Of a stretch of 64,000 nt of DNA, positions 27,069 to 38,450 are shown piece by piece. Where the stretch lies: assembly GCF_014898815.1 (NCBI RefSeq), contig NW_026515450.1:558001-622000 (forward strand), read 5' to 3'. Origin of the DNA: Panonychus citri. Lineage: Eukaryota > Arthropoda > Arachnida > Trombidiformes > Tetranychidae. The number at the start of each line of letters is the position of its first letter. Positions within the stretch are counted from its first letter, which is position 1. Position numbers and translations under genes: made by a program. Below the pieces are notes generated by a model. That model did no database searches and was not told the origin of the DNA. It saw nothing but the letters and a program-made list of their open reading frames with translations.

Positions 27069-30000
27069 ATGGCTACTTTTGACTATTTAAATGACTATGA
27101 ATGGGCAAGTGATTTTACCATTGAAAATGAGATTGGTCAATCTTGTCCACCTGATGAGATTGATTTTCTTGATTGGAATTCATTGGGAACTCGAGGATCA
27201 ACTTTATCACCTTCACAATCAACTTCATCTCATGGTGGTAGTGGACTAGGTACTGGTAATGGTGCTGTTGGTGGTGGTAATGGAGGAGGAGGAGGAGGAG
27301 GTGAATTGTCATTAAACAGTTACCTTGATACATCAAGAATTACAAGTTCTGTTAGTAATGATAAAAGTAAATTGGGTGAGATTAAAGATATTGAAACATT
27401 GGCATTAAGATTATCTGCTTATCTGGAAACTGCTCGATTAACAGAATTTCATATTGAAGAGTTGATGCAGTTAATTGTTGGTTTACTTAATGATAAAAGT
27501 AAACCACATTCTCATCTTGAATCAGAGTTAATGGATCTTCTTGGCTTTGGTGCAATTGATTTAATTCGAGAGATAATTCAAAATCACCAGTTAATTGTTA
27601 AATCTCATAAATCACTTTATCAAGAATCTTTCCTATTATCATCAACAACAACAATCTCAGATCAAATTGGTGATCCAGCAATGGAAGCATTGGCAAAATT
27701 AAATTCCCTTCAAACAAGTCAACCCAAGAAACCTTCAATTACTCAATCGGTGGTGGTACAAACAATGGAAGAGAAAAATTTGAAAAAATATATTCGAAAA
27801 TGTGAGAAAAAAATGATGAAAGAGATTAACAAGGAAGCAAATGAAAATGATACAACCGATATTAACAAGATTAAACAAGAAAAGGAGAGACAATTGCTCG
27901 AGGCGATGTCCGGGCCACTATTCAAACGAACAGCACCAATGGAAAGGGAAAAGTATCCCTTTGTTTTTGATAATTACGCCGAAGCTCAACTATCAGCGGC
28001 ATTTATTTGCGGTGCTAAAATGGCCTTACCTGCCGGTTTTAAGAGAAACGATAATCCTAAATGGGAAGAGATTGAAATTCCACCGTGTTCAAAGATTCCC
28101 CTGATTTTTTACCCGAATTTGGCCTGATTGATGTAGAAAAAGATTTAGATCCATTGGGACGTAAAGTTTTCGCCGGTTTTAAAAAGCTAAATAAGGTACA
28201 ATCAATTGTCTACAATACCGCTTGTAACACCAATAATAACATGTTAATCTGTGCCCCAACCGGTGCTGGTAAAACAAATATCGCCATGTTAACAATTCTC
28301 AATGAGCTACGTCGACACTGTGATCCGGAAACACTTATGGTTACCAGTGCAGAGGAATTTAAAATAATCTATATTGCACCGATGAAAGCACTTGCCTCCG
28401 AGATGACTGATGGATTTTCCAAACGATTGAAACCTTTAGGTGTTCGGGTTAAAGAATTGACCGGTGATATGCAATTGTCAAAAGCGGAAATCATTGAGAC
28501 CCATATGATTATTACGACACCGGAAAAATGGGATGTTGTCACTAGAAAACCTAAAGGTGAAGTTGAACTAATGAAATTGGTTAAACTTTTGGTTATCGAT
28601 GAAGTTCATTTACTACAATCTGACCGAGGTCCAGTTGTTGAAGCTCTGGTTGCTCGGACTCTTCGCCATGTTGAATCAACACAATCAATGATTCGAATTG
28701 TTGGTCTATCAGCTACTCTTCCTAATTATGTTGATGTGGCCTCATTTTTAAACGTTAACCTAAGGGAGGGACTATTCTTTTTCGATGATAGATTCCGTCC
28801 AGTTCCTCTGGGACAAACTTTCATTGGAATCAAGTCAACTTTTCCTTCATCGCAAATGAATGATATGGATGAAATTTGTTATGAAAAAGTTCACCATTTT
28901 GTCTCCCGTGGTCAACAATGTATGGTTTTCGTTCATGCTCGTAATGCGACTTATAAAACTGCTGAAATTCTTAAAGAAAATGCTCGAGCTGCTGGACATT
29001 TGGAACTATTTCGACCTGAAATGTCAGCATCCGTTGTAAAAGCAATCGAACGACCAAACAATGGTAAACTTAAAGATCTACTAAAATATGGATTAGGTGT
29101 TCATCACGCTGGACTTACCCGACCTGATCGTAACCTAGTGGAAAAGCTATTCAAAGAAGGTGTTGTCAAAGTATTAGTTTGTACCTCAACCCTTGCCTGG
29201 GGTGTTAACTTGCCCGCTCATGCAGTTATCATCAGAGGTACTGAGCTTTATGATCCAGCTCAGGGTAATTATGTACAATTAGATGTACTTGATGTTATGC
29301 AAATTTTTGGACGAGCAGGTAGACCTCAATACGATAAGGAAGGTTTTGCAACCATAATCACAACTCACGATAAATTGAGACACTATTTAACAACTTTAAC
29401 CTGCCAATTTCCAATTGAATCTCAATTTATGAAATGTTGTACCGATCATCTAAACGCCGAGGTTGTCTTAGGTACGGTGACAACGATTGACGAAGCAGTT
29501 GAATGGCTTGGATATACTTATTTTTTTGTTCGAATGAAAAAAAATCCCTTAGTTTATGGTATAACCCATGATACTTTAATCAATGATCCAGGATTATTTA
29601 ATAAAAGGAGAGATATGATAATCGCTTCAGCCATGGATTTGGATAGAGCTCGAATGGTTCGATATGATGAGACAACCGGATGTCTTGATCCAACTGACCT
29701 TGGTCGAACTGCGAGTCATTATTACATTAAATATAAAACAATTGAGATATTTAATCAACTATTAAGTGTTTACATGATGGAAGATGCAATTTTAAATATG
29801 ATCAGTAATTCCCAAGAATTTGATCAACTTAAGGTAACCACCAATTGAAATTGAACCTTTTAACTAATTAGTAATCGAGTTAACTTTTTCTTTCTATTTC
29901 AAACAATTTAATTTAGTCTCGAGAAGAGGAAATGGATGAATTAGCTCATCTAAATGCTAATTACACTTGGTTAAAAGTTGGTGGTTCTTTGGATGATAAA

Positions 30001-33000
30001 AATGGAAAGACAAACATTTTAATTCAAGCTTATTTATCTCATGCTAAGATTGAACAAACCTCATTAACTTCCGACATGTTGTATATTGTTCAGGTAAATT
30101 TGTACATTTCGAACTTTATTCTCGAGTATATTTAGTAATTTGTGAATTTTTCTTCTTCTCCAGAACTCGGTTCGTATATTACGAGGTCTTTTTGAATATG
30201 TTCTAAGACGAGGATTCGCCTCACTGGCACATAAATTTCTATCTCTATCGAAAATGTTGGAAAAAGAAATGTGGAGTCATGAAACACCCTTTCAACAATT
30301 TAGTCGATCCTTAAGTCACCATGATCTTGATAAAATTCAACGACTTGGAATTACCGTTAATAAGATTAAATCGGATGAATTATCAACTAGAGAATTGGCC
30401 AATATGTTAAGGGTTGAATCGAAAGGTATTTTACTCAAAAAATTGGCCTACACTTTACCTTGTCTCGATATTGAAGCAACACTTCAACCAATCACTAGAA
30501 CGGTCATTCGAGTTACCTTACATATAACACCTTCATTCAATTGGGATGATAGTTATAACGGTAAAAAAAGTGAACCGTTTTGGATCTGGATGCAAGACGC
30601 TGATAGTCAACACATTTACCACCACGAGTTTTTCAAAGTAACCAAAAAACAGGCCATTAAAAAGGAAACGCAAACATTAGTCTTTACCATTCCCCTGCTT
30701 GACCCTGATAATCTTCCCTCCCATTACATCATCCACTCTGATTCTGACCGTTGGTTAGGCTGTGATCGTGAAGAGTCAATCCCGTGTTTTGGCCTCGTGT
30801 TACCAGAAAAAGTTTTACCCTTTACAAAACTATTGGATCTCAACCCGTTACCAATAAGCGCATTGAAAAATGATTCCTATGAATCGCTGTTTAAATTTAC
30901 TCATTTCAATCCAATTCAAACGCAATTGTTTCACACTCTTTACCATACCGATAATAATGTCCTCCTTGGTGCACCAACAGGTTCGGGTAAAACTAATTGT
31001 GCCGAGATTGCAATTTTCCGTGCCTTCAATGTTAACCCTGAATGTAAAATTGTTTACATTGCTCCACTTAAAGCGCTGGTTCGTGAACGTGTTAACGATT
31101 GGAAGGTTCGTCTTGGTGAACGTTTAAACAAACCCGTTGTTGAATTAACGGGTGATTTTACTCCCGATGTAAAAAGTATCATGTCTGCTAAATTAATTGT
31201 CACCACACCGGAAAAATGGGATGGTATTTCTCGTTCCTGGCAAACACGACAATATGTTCGTGATGTTTGTCTTATAATTATCGATGAGATTCACTTACTG
31301 GGTGAAGATCGTGGTCCAGTTCTTGAGGTTATAGTTTCTCGAACCAATTTTATCAATAGTCATACAGGAAGGAAAATTCGTCTCATTGGTCTATCAACGG
31401 CTGTTGCTAATGCTCAAGATTTAGCTAATTGGCTTGGAATTGAAAAAATTGGTCTCTACAATTTTCGACCTTCAGTTCGTCCAGTTCCCCTTGAAGTCCA
31501 TGTTTCCGGTTATCCTGGTAAACATTACTGCCCAAGAATGGCCTCCATGAATAAACCAACATTCAAAGCGGTTAAACAACATTCACCTGATAAACCGGTA
31601 ATTGTTTTCGTTTCATCTCGTCGACAAACTAGATTAACAGCTCTCGATTTAATTGCTTACCTTGCCATGGATAATCCAAAGCAATGGGTTCACATGACTG
31701 ATGAGGAAAATAATTATCTAATTCAGAATAATATCAAAGATAGTAACCTTAAATTAACATTAGCATTTGGTATTGGCCTTCATCATGCTGGTCTCCATGA
31801 GAAGGACAGGTCACTTGTTGAAGAATTGTTTCTCAATCAGAAAATTCAAGTTCTAATAACAACGGCAACACTGGCCTGGGGTGTTAACCTTCCCGCTCAC
31901 TTGGTAATCATAAAAGGAACTGAATTTTATGACGGAAAATCCATCGATATGTTGACTTTCCAATAACCGATGTACTTCAAATGATGGGACGTGCAGGTCG
32001 ACCTCAGTTCGATAAAGAGGGAATCGCCGTGATCCTTGTTCACGATATAAAGAAAGAATTTTATAAAAAGTTCTTGTACGAACCTTTCCCAGTAGAGTCG
32101 CATCTAATTCCAGTAATTGAAGATCACGTTAACGCTGAAATTGTGGCCGGAACTCTTTCATCGAAATCTGATTGTGTTGAATATCTTTCATGGACTTATC
32201 TGTTTCGGCGATTATTTAAAAATCCAAGTTACTATGAAATGGAAGGTGCTGATCTTCAAACAATCAATCATTTCCTTTCACAATTGACCGATCGTGCAGT
32301 CAACGCACTTGAAGCATCCGCTTGTGTTGAAGTCGATCCAGAAGATGATCGAACCCTTTATGCTACACCACTCGGACGAATTGCATCATTTTATTATCTT
32401 AACCATAAAACCGTTAAAATGTTTCAAGATCAATTATCAAATGATATCAAAATTGAACGATTACTACACATACTGACCTCAGCCGCTGAATACAATGAAC
32501 TTCCTGTTAGACACAATGAAGACTTACAGAATGAAGATTTGGCTAAAAGATGTCGATTCCCTGTAACTCATGGTGCCACTTTTGACTGTTCCCATACCAA
32601 AGCATATCTACTCCTTCAAGCCCACTTTTCCCGTCTCGAATTACCTTCAACTGATTATTATACTGATACTAAATCAGTTCTTGACCAAGCGATTCGTATA
32701 ATTCAAGCAATGATTGATATTTCCGCCATGAATGGTTACCTAACAGCGACACTTGGATTAATTTCAATCCTTCAAATGATCATTCAAGCTCGTTGGTACG
32801 ATTGTCCATCTTATTTGACTCTTCCCCATGTTGATGAAATTGTTTTACCACAATTTAAGCGACACTTATCAATACATTTACCAGAATTAATGTCAATCGT
32901 TGATAGTAGAGGAATTGATTGTCTAATTAAACCGCTGGATAAGATGATGGATATAAAACAAATTCGTGATATTTATCAAACAATTAACGGGTTACCCTTT

Positions 33001-33435
33001 ATCAATTTAAAAGTTACACTGAAAAAGGCTGAAGATGAAAGTGATGAATTAAAAGTAACCCTTGATCTACCTGATACATCAATTAAATCACGACATTTCA
33101 TTGAACTGGAAGCCGATACTGATTATCTAATTAACTTTAACTTTGAACGATCAACCCGATCAAACTACAGGCCAAGTCGTTATATTTACGCACCAAAATA
33201 TGCTAAACCTAAAGATGAAAATTGGATATTAATTGTTGGCGATTCAAATACGAAAGAGTTAATTGCTCTTAAACGATCAGGTTACATTGGAAATAAATTA
33301 ATGACCAATAGTTTGATCATTCGGACACCAGAAAGATATGGACGAGCAATTTATTCACTTTACTTTCTAAGTGATGCACTAATTGGATTAGATCAACAAT
33401 ATGATTTAGGAATTGATGTAATTCCCAGAGTTTGA
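27069..33435 (+). CDS. ASCC3: ASCC3, activating signal cointegrator 1 complex helicase subunit (two frameshifts)
   Basis: A Ski2-like 3'-5' helicase of the ASC-1 complex; the family splits collided ribosomes (RQT complex) and supports alkylation-damage repair with ALKBH3. Exons 27069-29833, 29917-30093 and 30164-33435 join in phase 0 through 83 and 70 bp introns. Total length is about 2,071 residues if two missing bases are allowed (human about 2,200). An N-terminal region with a Gly/Ser-rich linker precedes two helicase cassettes: APTGAGKT near 28250 with DEVH at 28598-28609, and APTGSGKT near 30970 with DEIH at 31283-31294, each followed by a Sec63-like domain. Lack of a PWI-type N-terminus and the block before cassette 1 favour ASCC3 over BRR2. 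The frame changes by -1 near 28062-28105 and again at about 31935-31942, each consistent with one missing base. The ATG at 27069 is the first in frame; the codon before it is TTG. Confidence 0.93.
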
Positions 33436-34072
33436 TTGTCTTTCAATTAGCTCACCAATAATACGGATGATTACAAATCTATTGATTATCATTAGAGGGA
33501 AACAATCATCCTGATCAAACAATCAATTTACTGTTTAATCTGATCTATTTAATGCTCGTCAAGGCGGATGGAAAAATAATTATCATCTAATTGTAATTAA
33601 CTTTTTGTTTTCTATCCAAACAAAGAAATTGTGATATTCTAATTGGAAATGTAAAAATTAATTCTATCCATTAATTGGTAAATAAGAGTATAAATTATTA
33701 TTAAAATTTTTCACGAACATTGAAACTCATCTAATTGTTAATCATTTATTATATAATGAACTCAGCAATTGGTGATGATTTCGTTTATCAATGTTGTACA
33801 AGATTGTTGATTGTTGCTTTTTTTTTTGATAAATTGGATTGAGAATGAAAATTATTACACAAATTTGAATGCATATGCAGCCAGAGACAATCTATGGTGT
33901 TGATAAATTAGTGAAATTTTGTCCGATAATCAATATAAACTTATGATTTATCACAAGAATCGTTTTGTTTGTATCCTTTTTTTTTTGGTAGAAATGATGA
34001 AAAGTGAGAGAGGTGAGAGGAGAGATAGAAAAAGAGAAAAAATTTCTAGTGAAGTTGATTAGTGATGAGTGT
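33436..34072. other. Convergent spacer between ASCC3 and SAP18
   Basis: Both genes end into this 637 bp stretch, so it should hold both 3' UTRs. It is AT-rich and I see no further gene in it. Confidence 0.6.
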
Positions 34073-34906
34073 TTAGTAAATTACTCGGCCAGTAACACCT
34101 CCACCACCTCCTCCTCCTCCTCCGCCTCCGCCGCCGGCACCTCCACCACGTCTTGGTTGTCCTCGAGATTGAGGCGGAAATATGGCAATGTCTAGGTAGT
34201 CACCGATCTGAAATCTTGATAAAGCTAAAGTTTTAGTGTCATCGATTCCCTTTTGACCTGAACATGTTGAACCGATGTCTCTCATTCGATAGCCTGGAGT
34301 CCGAAGATCGGGAAAAACTAGAGCGAAATCAAAACATGTACCTTTCCTACGAGCATCCGGATTAACCTCTTTAACCAAATTAGTTAATTCCTTTAAACTA
34401 GCATCCATCCAGGTGTATATTTGAAGCTCATTAGAAGGTACATTTCCTCGATTATATTCACCAGGTGAATGATGTCGACCATTACCCAAGAAAACTCGAA
34501 GCAAAAGAGGACAAGTCTTGGTTTTGGAAAAAAAAGAAGAAAAAAGAAATAAAAAGAATTTAGAATTTAGAAAATGAGGCAAAAAAAAAGACCAAGTAAA
34601 AGTCTTATAGAAGAAAAGAAGGAAAAAGAAAGAAAATCAAAACAAATCATCATAATAGGAAGAAAATCAACTAAATTAGTTACAAGTAATCGACAAATTT
34701 AAAGTTATAATCAACAATTAATAGAAAATCTTTCAACAATCAACCGTCAATCCGTTAAAAAAAAATACAAAAGCGAAAAAAAAACCAAAGTAAAAATGGA
34801 AAATTAAAAGAAATAAATTATTCCAAATAATCATTTATACCTTTTCCCGATCCACTGGTTTATCGTCACCTTTATCATCTATCGGAGCGGTAATTGTTGA
34901 TGTCAT
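34073..34906 (-). CDS. SAP18: SAP18, Sin3-associated / ASAP-complex 18 kDa protein
   Basis: A small ubiquitin-fold adaptor of the ASAP/PSAP splicing complexes and the Sin3-HDAC complex, acting in the nucleus. Two exons, 34906-34841 and 34516-34073, join in phase 0 across a 324 bp intron and give 169 residues. The fit to the family is strong: DREKTCPLLLRVF, GNVPSNELQIYTWMDASLKE, KGTCFDFALVFPD, DIGSTCSGQKG and FQIGDYLDIAI. The C-terminus differs from the usual one: after PPQSRGQPRRGGG there is a run of 13 glycines and a short ending. The start at 34906 gives a 22-residue first exon with no long N-terminal extension. A LINE begins roughly 130 bp upstream of the start codon, so it sits in or beside the promoter. 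Confidence 0.95.
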
Positions 34907-35032
34907 AATTACAATTAACTACTACTTGTGCAAAGAAAAAATTAAATATAATTAATAAAAAAATTCAAACAAGTTAATTGTTACTTTTGAGATGAGAAAA
35001 AAAATGAAAACAAACATTTAGCGGTTAGAATA
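34907..35032. promoter_or_regulatory. Short SAP18 upstream region left between gene and LINE
   Basis: Only about 126 bp separate the SAP18 start codon from my estimated 3' boundary of the retrotransposon. The proximal promoter or 5' UTR must lie here unless the LINE has taken over that role. It is AT-rich with no recognisable core promoter motif. Confidence 0.35.
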
Positions 35033-35116
35033 TTTCTGTTTAATCCAAGTTACAGGAATTGTAAAACAACTGAGTGTGCTCTCGTCACACCCTCTATGAG
35101 GTTATTTTACTACCTC

Positions 35117-38100
35117 TTATAAACATTTACATAGTTTTTCACAGGCTTCAATTATCTTTACATATTCGATCATATTTTCAATGGCCTCAAGATTTTCTTT
35201 TTTCTCATATATGTCAAAGTTGTTCTTGATTCTCATCTCTAGTATTCCCGTTACGTTTTCAGTCCAGTTACATTCGATTAGGAAATGATTCCAATCCGGT
35301 CCCTTTTTGCAGCAGTTCGTTATTTGTGGATGTGTCATCAAGTGCCAAAGTTTCCCTTTTCTAAGGTTTATTCTCTTCAATTTTGGGTTTATCTTCGTCA
35401 TGATGTTGTTTGATTCCACCAGTGATGTTCGAGTTACCAGGATGGCCCATTGTCTTATTTTCTTCTCTTGTGTTAGATAACTTTGTCCTGTTATGCTCTC
35501 CATGTTTGTCCAGTTTTCTCGCAGTTCATCAATTATTGGTATCGCTTTAAGTTTTTTACTTCGCATCTCATACCAGGTCCAGTTTTTCCGAATTTGCTCC
35601 GATAGCAGCGTTTTTATCGATTTCGCAAAGATTGATTCGCCTCTCCAGTATTCGCTGATTTCATCTGGTACCAGTATTTGTGTTTTTCTTTTTATTTTCT
35701 CCATGATTATGTATTGGAGGGAAAAAATTAGAGCTTCCCATTTGCTTCCGGCTATTATTCCAGTATATTCCTTTTCAATTATTTCTGATTCGTATCTATC
35801 TTCCATCACTGTCAATACCCATGTGAATCTAAATCTGACAATATCGAACCATATTTTCGTCGGTTGGTCTTCAGGTGACCATCTTTTCCAGATTTCGCGT
35901 TCATTTATCGTGAGGATGGGTATGTAATCTATTAGTGGGTCCACATTGATTTTTAGCTTTTCAAATTCTGATTTTATCTTCTTCATTTTCATTAGCCATG
36001 GTATCATCGGATCTGGTATTTGATGAACTGTCAGGTATTTAAGCCTTGATGTGTTTCTTTGCTCAAAGAACATATTATAAATTGTTCCCATTGTTTGTTG
36101 TATCTTTAGAGTTATCTGGGTTTGGTTCATTTTGTATTTCGAGTGGAAAGGTATTATGAGGTATTTCGTCAGTTTCGGTAATATTATTGTGAGAAAAAGT
36201 AGTTTCTTGACATTCAATGGGATTTGTTGCCAGCGATTCATTTTTACCTGAAGATCCCATTTTAGCTTCTTGGCAAGTTCAATTGTCTGTTGAATGAATT
36301 TTGATTCTCCTTGAGGTATAATCGTGAATGAGTAGCCCAAGCAGGTTATTAATTGTGTTGTCGGTGGGAATCTTTCCGTTTTCAGTTTGTTAAGTTTGAG
36401 ATTTATTCTCAACATTATTCTTTCAATTACGTTAATTGTTTGTTCAATTTCATCTACTGGCACCAGTATCACAAGATCATCAGCATATGCCCATATTTTG
36501 ATTTTGAGGTTTCGAATTATTCTGATTGCAGAGTCCAGACCAATGATGAATAGTAGACACCCAATCGCCATTCCCTGTGCTACTGTGGCCTCGTCTCTCT
36601 TGTATAGCCGTTGGTTCATCCATTGTAGAACCAACCATCTATTTTTTAATGATGAGTCCAAGAGACTCATTGTCGATTTGTCAATATGATCCATCATCCG
36701 AACCCGACTGGGGGCTAGGTTGATTGTATCAAACGCCGATGCTAAGTCAAGTTTTACCAGCCAATTTCCCTCCAATTCTGTGTTGAAGTATAGGCTGGCC
36801 ACAAAGTGTTCTCTTGATATATCTTTCTGATAGGCAAACTGTGAATCATTTAAGAGGTATTTCGGAAGTATTTGATGTATTCTGTGTGCTAATATTGCAT
36901 CAATCATTTTCATAAGGTAGCATGGGCTTTTGACTACTCTAAGTTTTATCCCATCGCTTTTAGCGAGAATTTGACATCCAAGCGTTGTTAGCATGTTTGG
37001 CACATGTGACACTTCGAATATCTTCTCAACGCAATCAATGATTAGGTCTTTGTTTTCTTCGTATATCTTTGTCCATGTTTTTTTCGTATATTTGTCTGAA
37101 TTATTCGAGGATGTTTCGAATCGCATATTTCTCAGGATGTACTTTTCATCTTCATGTAGCTTTCCATCAATTTGAGGGAGAATGTCATTGTATATTGGTT
37201 TACTTTTCCTGAAAGTTCTGAGTATATCATTCAGGTGACCTGCAGTTTCATTGTTATTTACGTCATACGTTTTCTCTTCCGGGAGAATGTGTTTTTTTAT
37301 TAGTCTCCACAGGTGACTCGAGTCTTTTGAATTCTTGATTTGTTTTAGTATCGAAAAATTCTGCCTTTTCCGGTTGATTTTGTCATTTATCTGTTGTAGG
37401 TAGATATCATTTTCTTCACCTTTTCTCACTTTTCTAATAATTATTTTTCTTTTCTTTTTCAGCCGTTGATATTGATTTCTTTTCTTCCTTCTTGTTACCA
37501 AGATTGAGTTGTTTTCAGGATGAAATTTGATTTGGTGGCATCTCTTGATCAGTGGGTTATCTTTATCAATTTTTCCACTTGATTGGATATCTCCAAGTGG
37601 TTCCCCTTTTATTTTCCATGTACCAAATTTCAGGAATTTGTTAATTTGTTTTGTTTGTTTAATTGTTTTTCTTATTTTGATTTTTGCTATCAGCCCGAGA
37701 TGGTCTGCCTCCGGGATCACAAAGGTGTTAGAGTTTATCACTTCCATTTCATGGCTAATCAACATTATGTCAATTGATCTGTTTCCTCTCATGTAAGTAC
37801 CATGAGGGGTTTTATGGACAATTTTGAGTTTACGATTCTCAATCATTTTTTCTAGGTCTTTCATTGCATGTGCAATTTCTGAGTCCGTGTCATGATCTGA
37901 ATATGACCATAGTTTGGAGGACCAGTTCACATCTCCAGCTAATATTATATTACCCTCAGTTGCATTTATCGTTGCAATGATGGCGTTTAGTCTTTGTAGC
38001 ACTCGTTGTCTATTTGTAATATACGGTGGTAGGTATATTGAGACAATCGTCAAGTCAGTTTGTTCAATTTTGATTATTGTAACACCATCGATCGATTTGC

Positions 38101-38305
38101 TGTTAGCCTTTGAGTTTATATTCAGGGATGTCAGAACTCCTGTTGAACCATTTATAAAGATATTGTTCATATCACAGTTTAGGCACTTTTTCGGAGGAAT
38201 CTCCGACACTAAAGCAATTGTATTCGAATTATCTATAACTTGTTGTTCTATTGTATTAAATAGTGTTTCTTTTTTCCATACATTCATTGCGATTATATTG
38301 TACAT
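35117..38305 (-). CDS. LINE ORF2: APE-type endonuclease and reverse transcriptase
   Basis: A 1,062-residue protein that would nick target DNA and prime reverse transcription from the nick. Residues 1-210 form an endonuclease/exonuclease/phosphatase domain with N8, E35, GDVN (124-127), RSIDIML (176-182) and ADH (200-202) at the catalytic places. The reverse transcriptase spans about 440-720: motif A LDLASAFD (519-525 region), motif B QGMAIGCLLF and the catalytic YADD at 607-610. The C-terminal third is basic and Trp-rich; a stretch with GSKWEALIF and ILVPDEIS might be a degenerate RNase H, but this is weak. A Cys/His cluster near the end (HLMTHPQITNCC and WNHFLIEC) resembles the zinc-binding tail of Jockey/R1-type ORF2. 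The start is chosen at the first ATG because the peptide then begins at the typical endonuclease first strand. The frame is intact. Confidence 0.92.
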   Translation of the reverse strand: MYNIIAMNVWKKETLFNTIEQQVIDNSNTIALVSEIPPKKCLNCDMNNIFINGSTGVLTSLNINSKANSKSIDGVTIIKIEQTDLTIVSIYLPPYITNRQRVLQRLNAIIATINATEGNIILAGDVNWSSKLWSYSDHDTDSEIAHAMKDLEKMIENRKLKIVHKTPHGTYMRGNRSIDIMLISHEMEVINSNTFVIPEADHLGLIAKIKIRKTIKQTKQINKFLKFGTWKIKGEPLGDIQSSGKIDKDNPLIKRCHQIKFHPENNSILVTRRKKRNQYQRLKKKRKIIIRKVRKGEENDIYLQQINDKINRKRQNFSILKQIKNSKDSSHLWRLIKKHILPEEKTYDVNNNETAGHLNDILRTFRKSKPIYNDILPQIDGKLHEDEKYILRNMRFETSSNNSDKYTKKTWTKIYEENKDLIIDCVEKIFEVSHVPNMLTTLGCQILAKSDGIKLRVVKSPCYLMKMIDAILAHRIHQILPKYLLNDSQFAYQKDISREHFVASLYFNTELEGNWLVKLDLASAFDTINLAPSRVRMMDHIDKSTMSLLDSSLKNRWLVLQWMNQRLYKRDEATVAQGMAIGCLLFIIGLDSAIRIIRNLKIKIWAYADDLVILVPVDEIEQTINVIERIMLRINLKLNKLKTERFPPTTQLITCLGYSFTIIPQGESKFIQQTIELAKKLKWDLQVKMNRWQQIPLNVKKLLFLTIILPKLTKYLIIPFHSKYKMNQTQITLKIQQTMGTIYNMFFEQRNTSRLKYLTVHQIPDPMIPWLMKMKKIKSEFEKLKINVDPLIDYIPILTINEREIWKRWSPEDQPTKIWFDIVRFRFTWVLTVMEDRYESEIIEKEYTGIIAGSKWEALIFSLQYIIMEKIKRKTQILVPDEISEYWRGESIFAKSIKTLLSEQIRKNWTWYEMRSKKLKAIPIIDELRENWTNMESITGQSYLTQEKKIRQWAILVTRTSLVESNNIMTKINPKLKRINLRKGKLWHLMTHPQITNCCKKGPDWNHFLIECNWTENVTGILEMRIKNNFDIYEKKENLEAIENMIEYVKIIEACEKLCKCL

Positions 38306-38450
38306 TTTATTAAAGTTTATTATTCAGCTGTTTTCATTGTTTTGAAAACTTTGTTTTCTTTGTTTCTGTTGCCATAGTTACTGTTTTTCGGTATTTGCTT
38401 GTTAATTTTGTCTCTTCATTTGCTTCATTTGGCTTTATTTTACTTCCACA
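38306..38450. promoter_or_regulatory. 145 bp divergent spacer between LINE ORF2 and the antisense protease gene
   Basis: ORF2 begins leftwards and the protease gene begins rightwards from this spacer. It is T-rich on the plus strand, with repeated TTTGTTT and TTCATTTG words. By position it should contain the start signals of the protease gene, and may also serve ORF2. No TATA box is fixed. Confidence 0.4.

Noticed and set aside
28084..28135. A micro-intron (GTGTTC...GTAG) explaining the first ASCC3 frame change
   Set aside because: The phases do not match: two bases remain before the donor and two are needed after the acceptor, so the frame is not restored.
35493..38345. Plus-strand open frames opposite LINE ORF2
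   Set aside because: They are shadows of the reverse transcriptase ORF and lack splice sites, domains or consistent frames, unlike the gene at 38451-39959.
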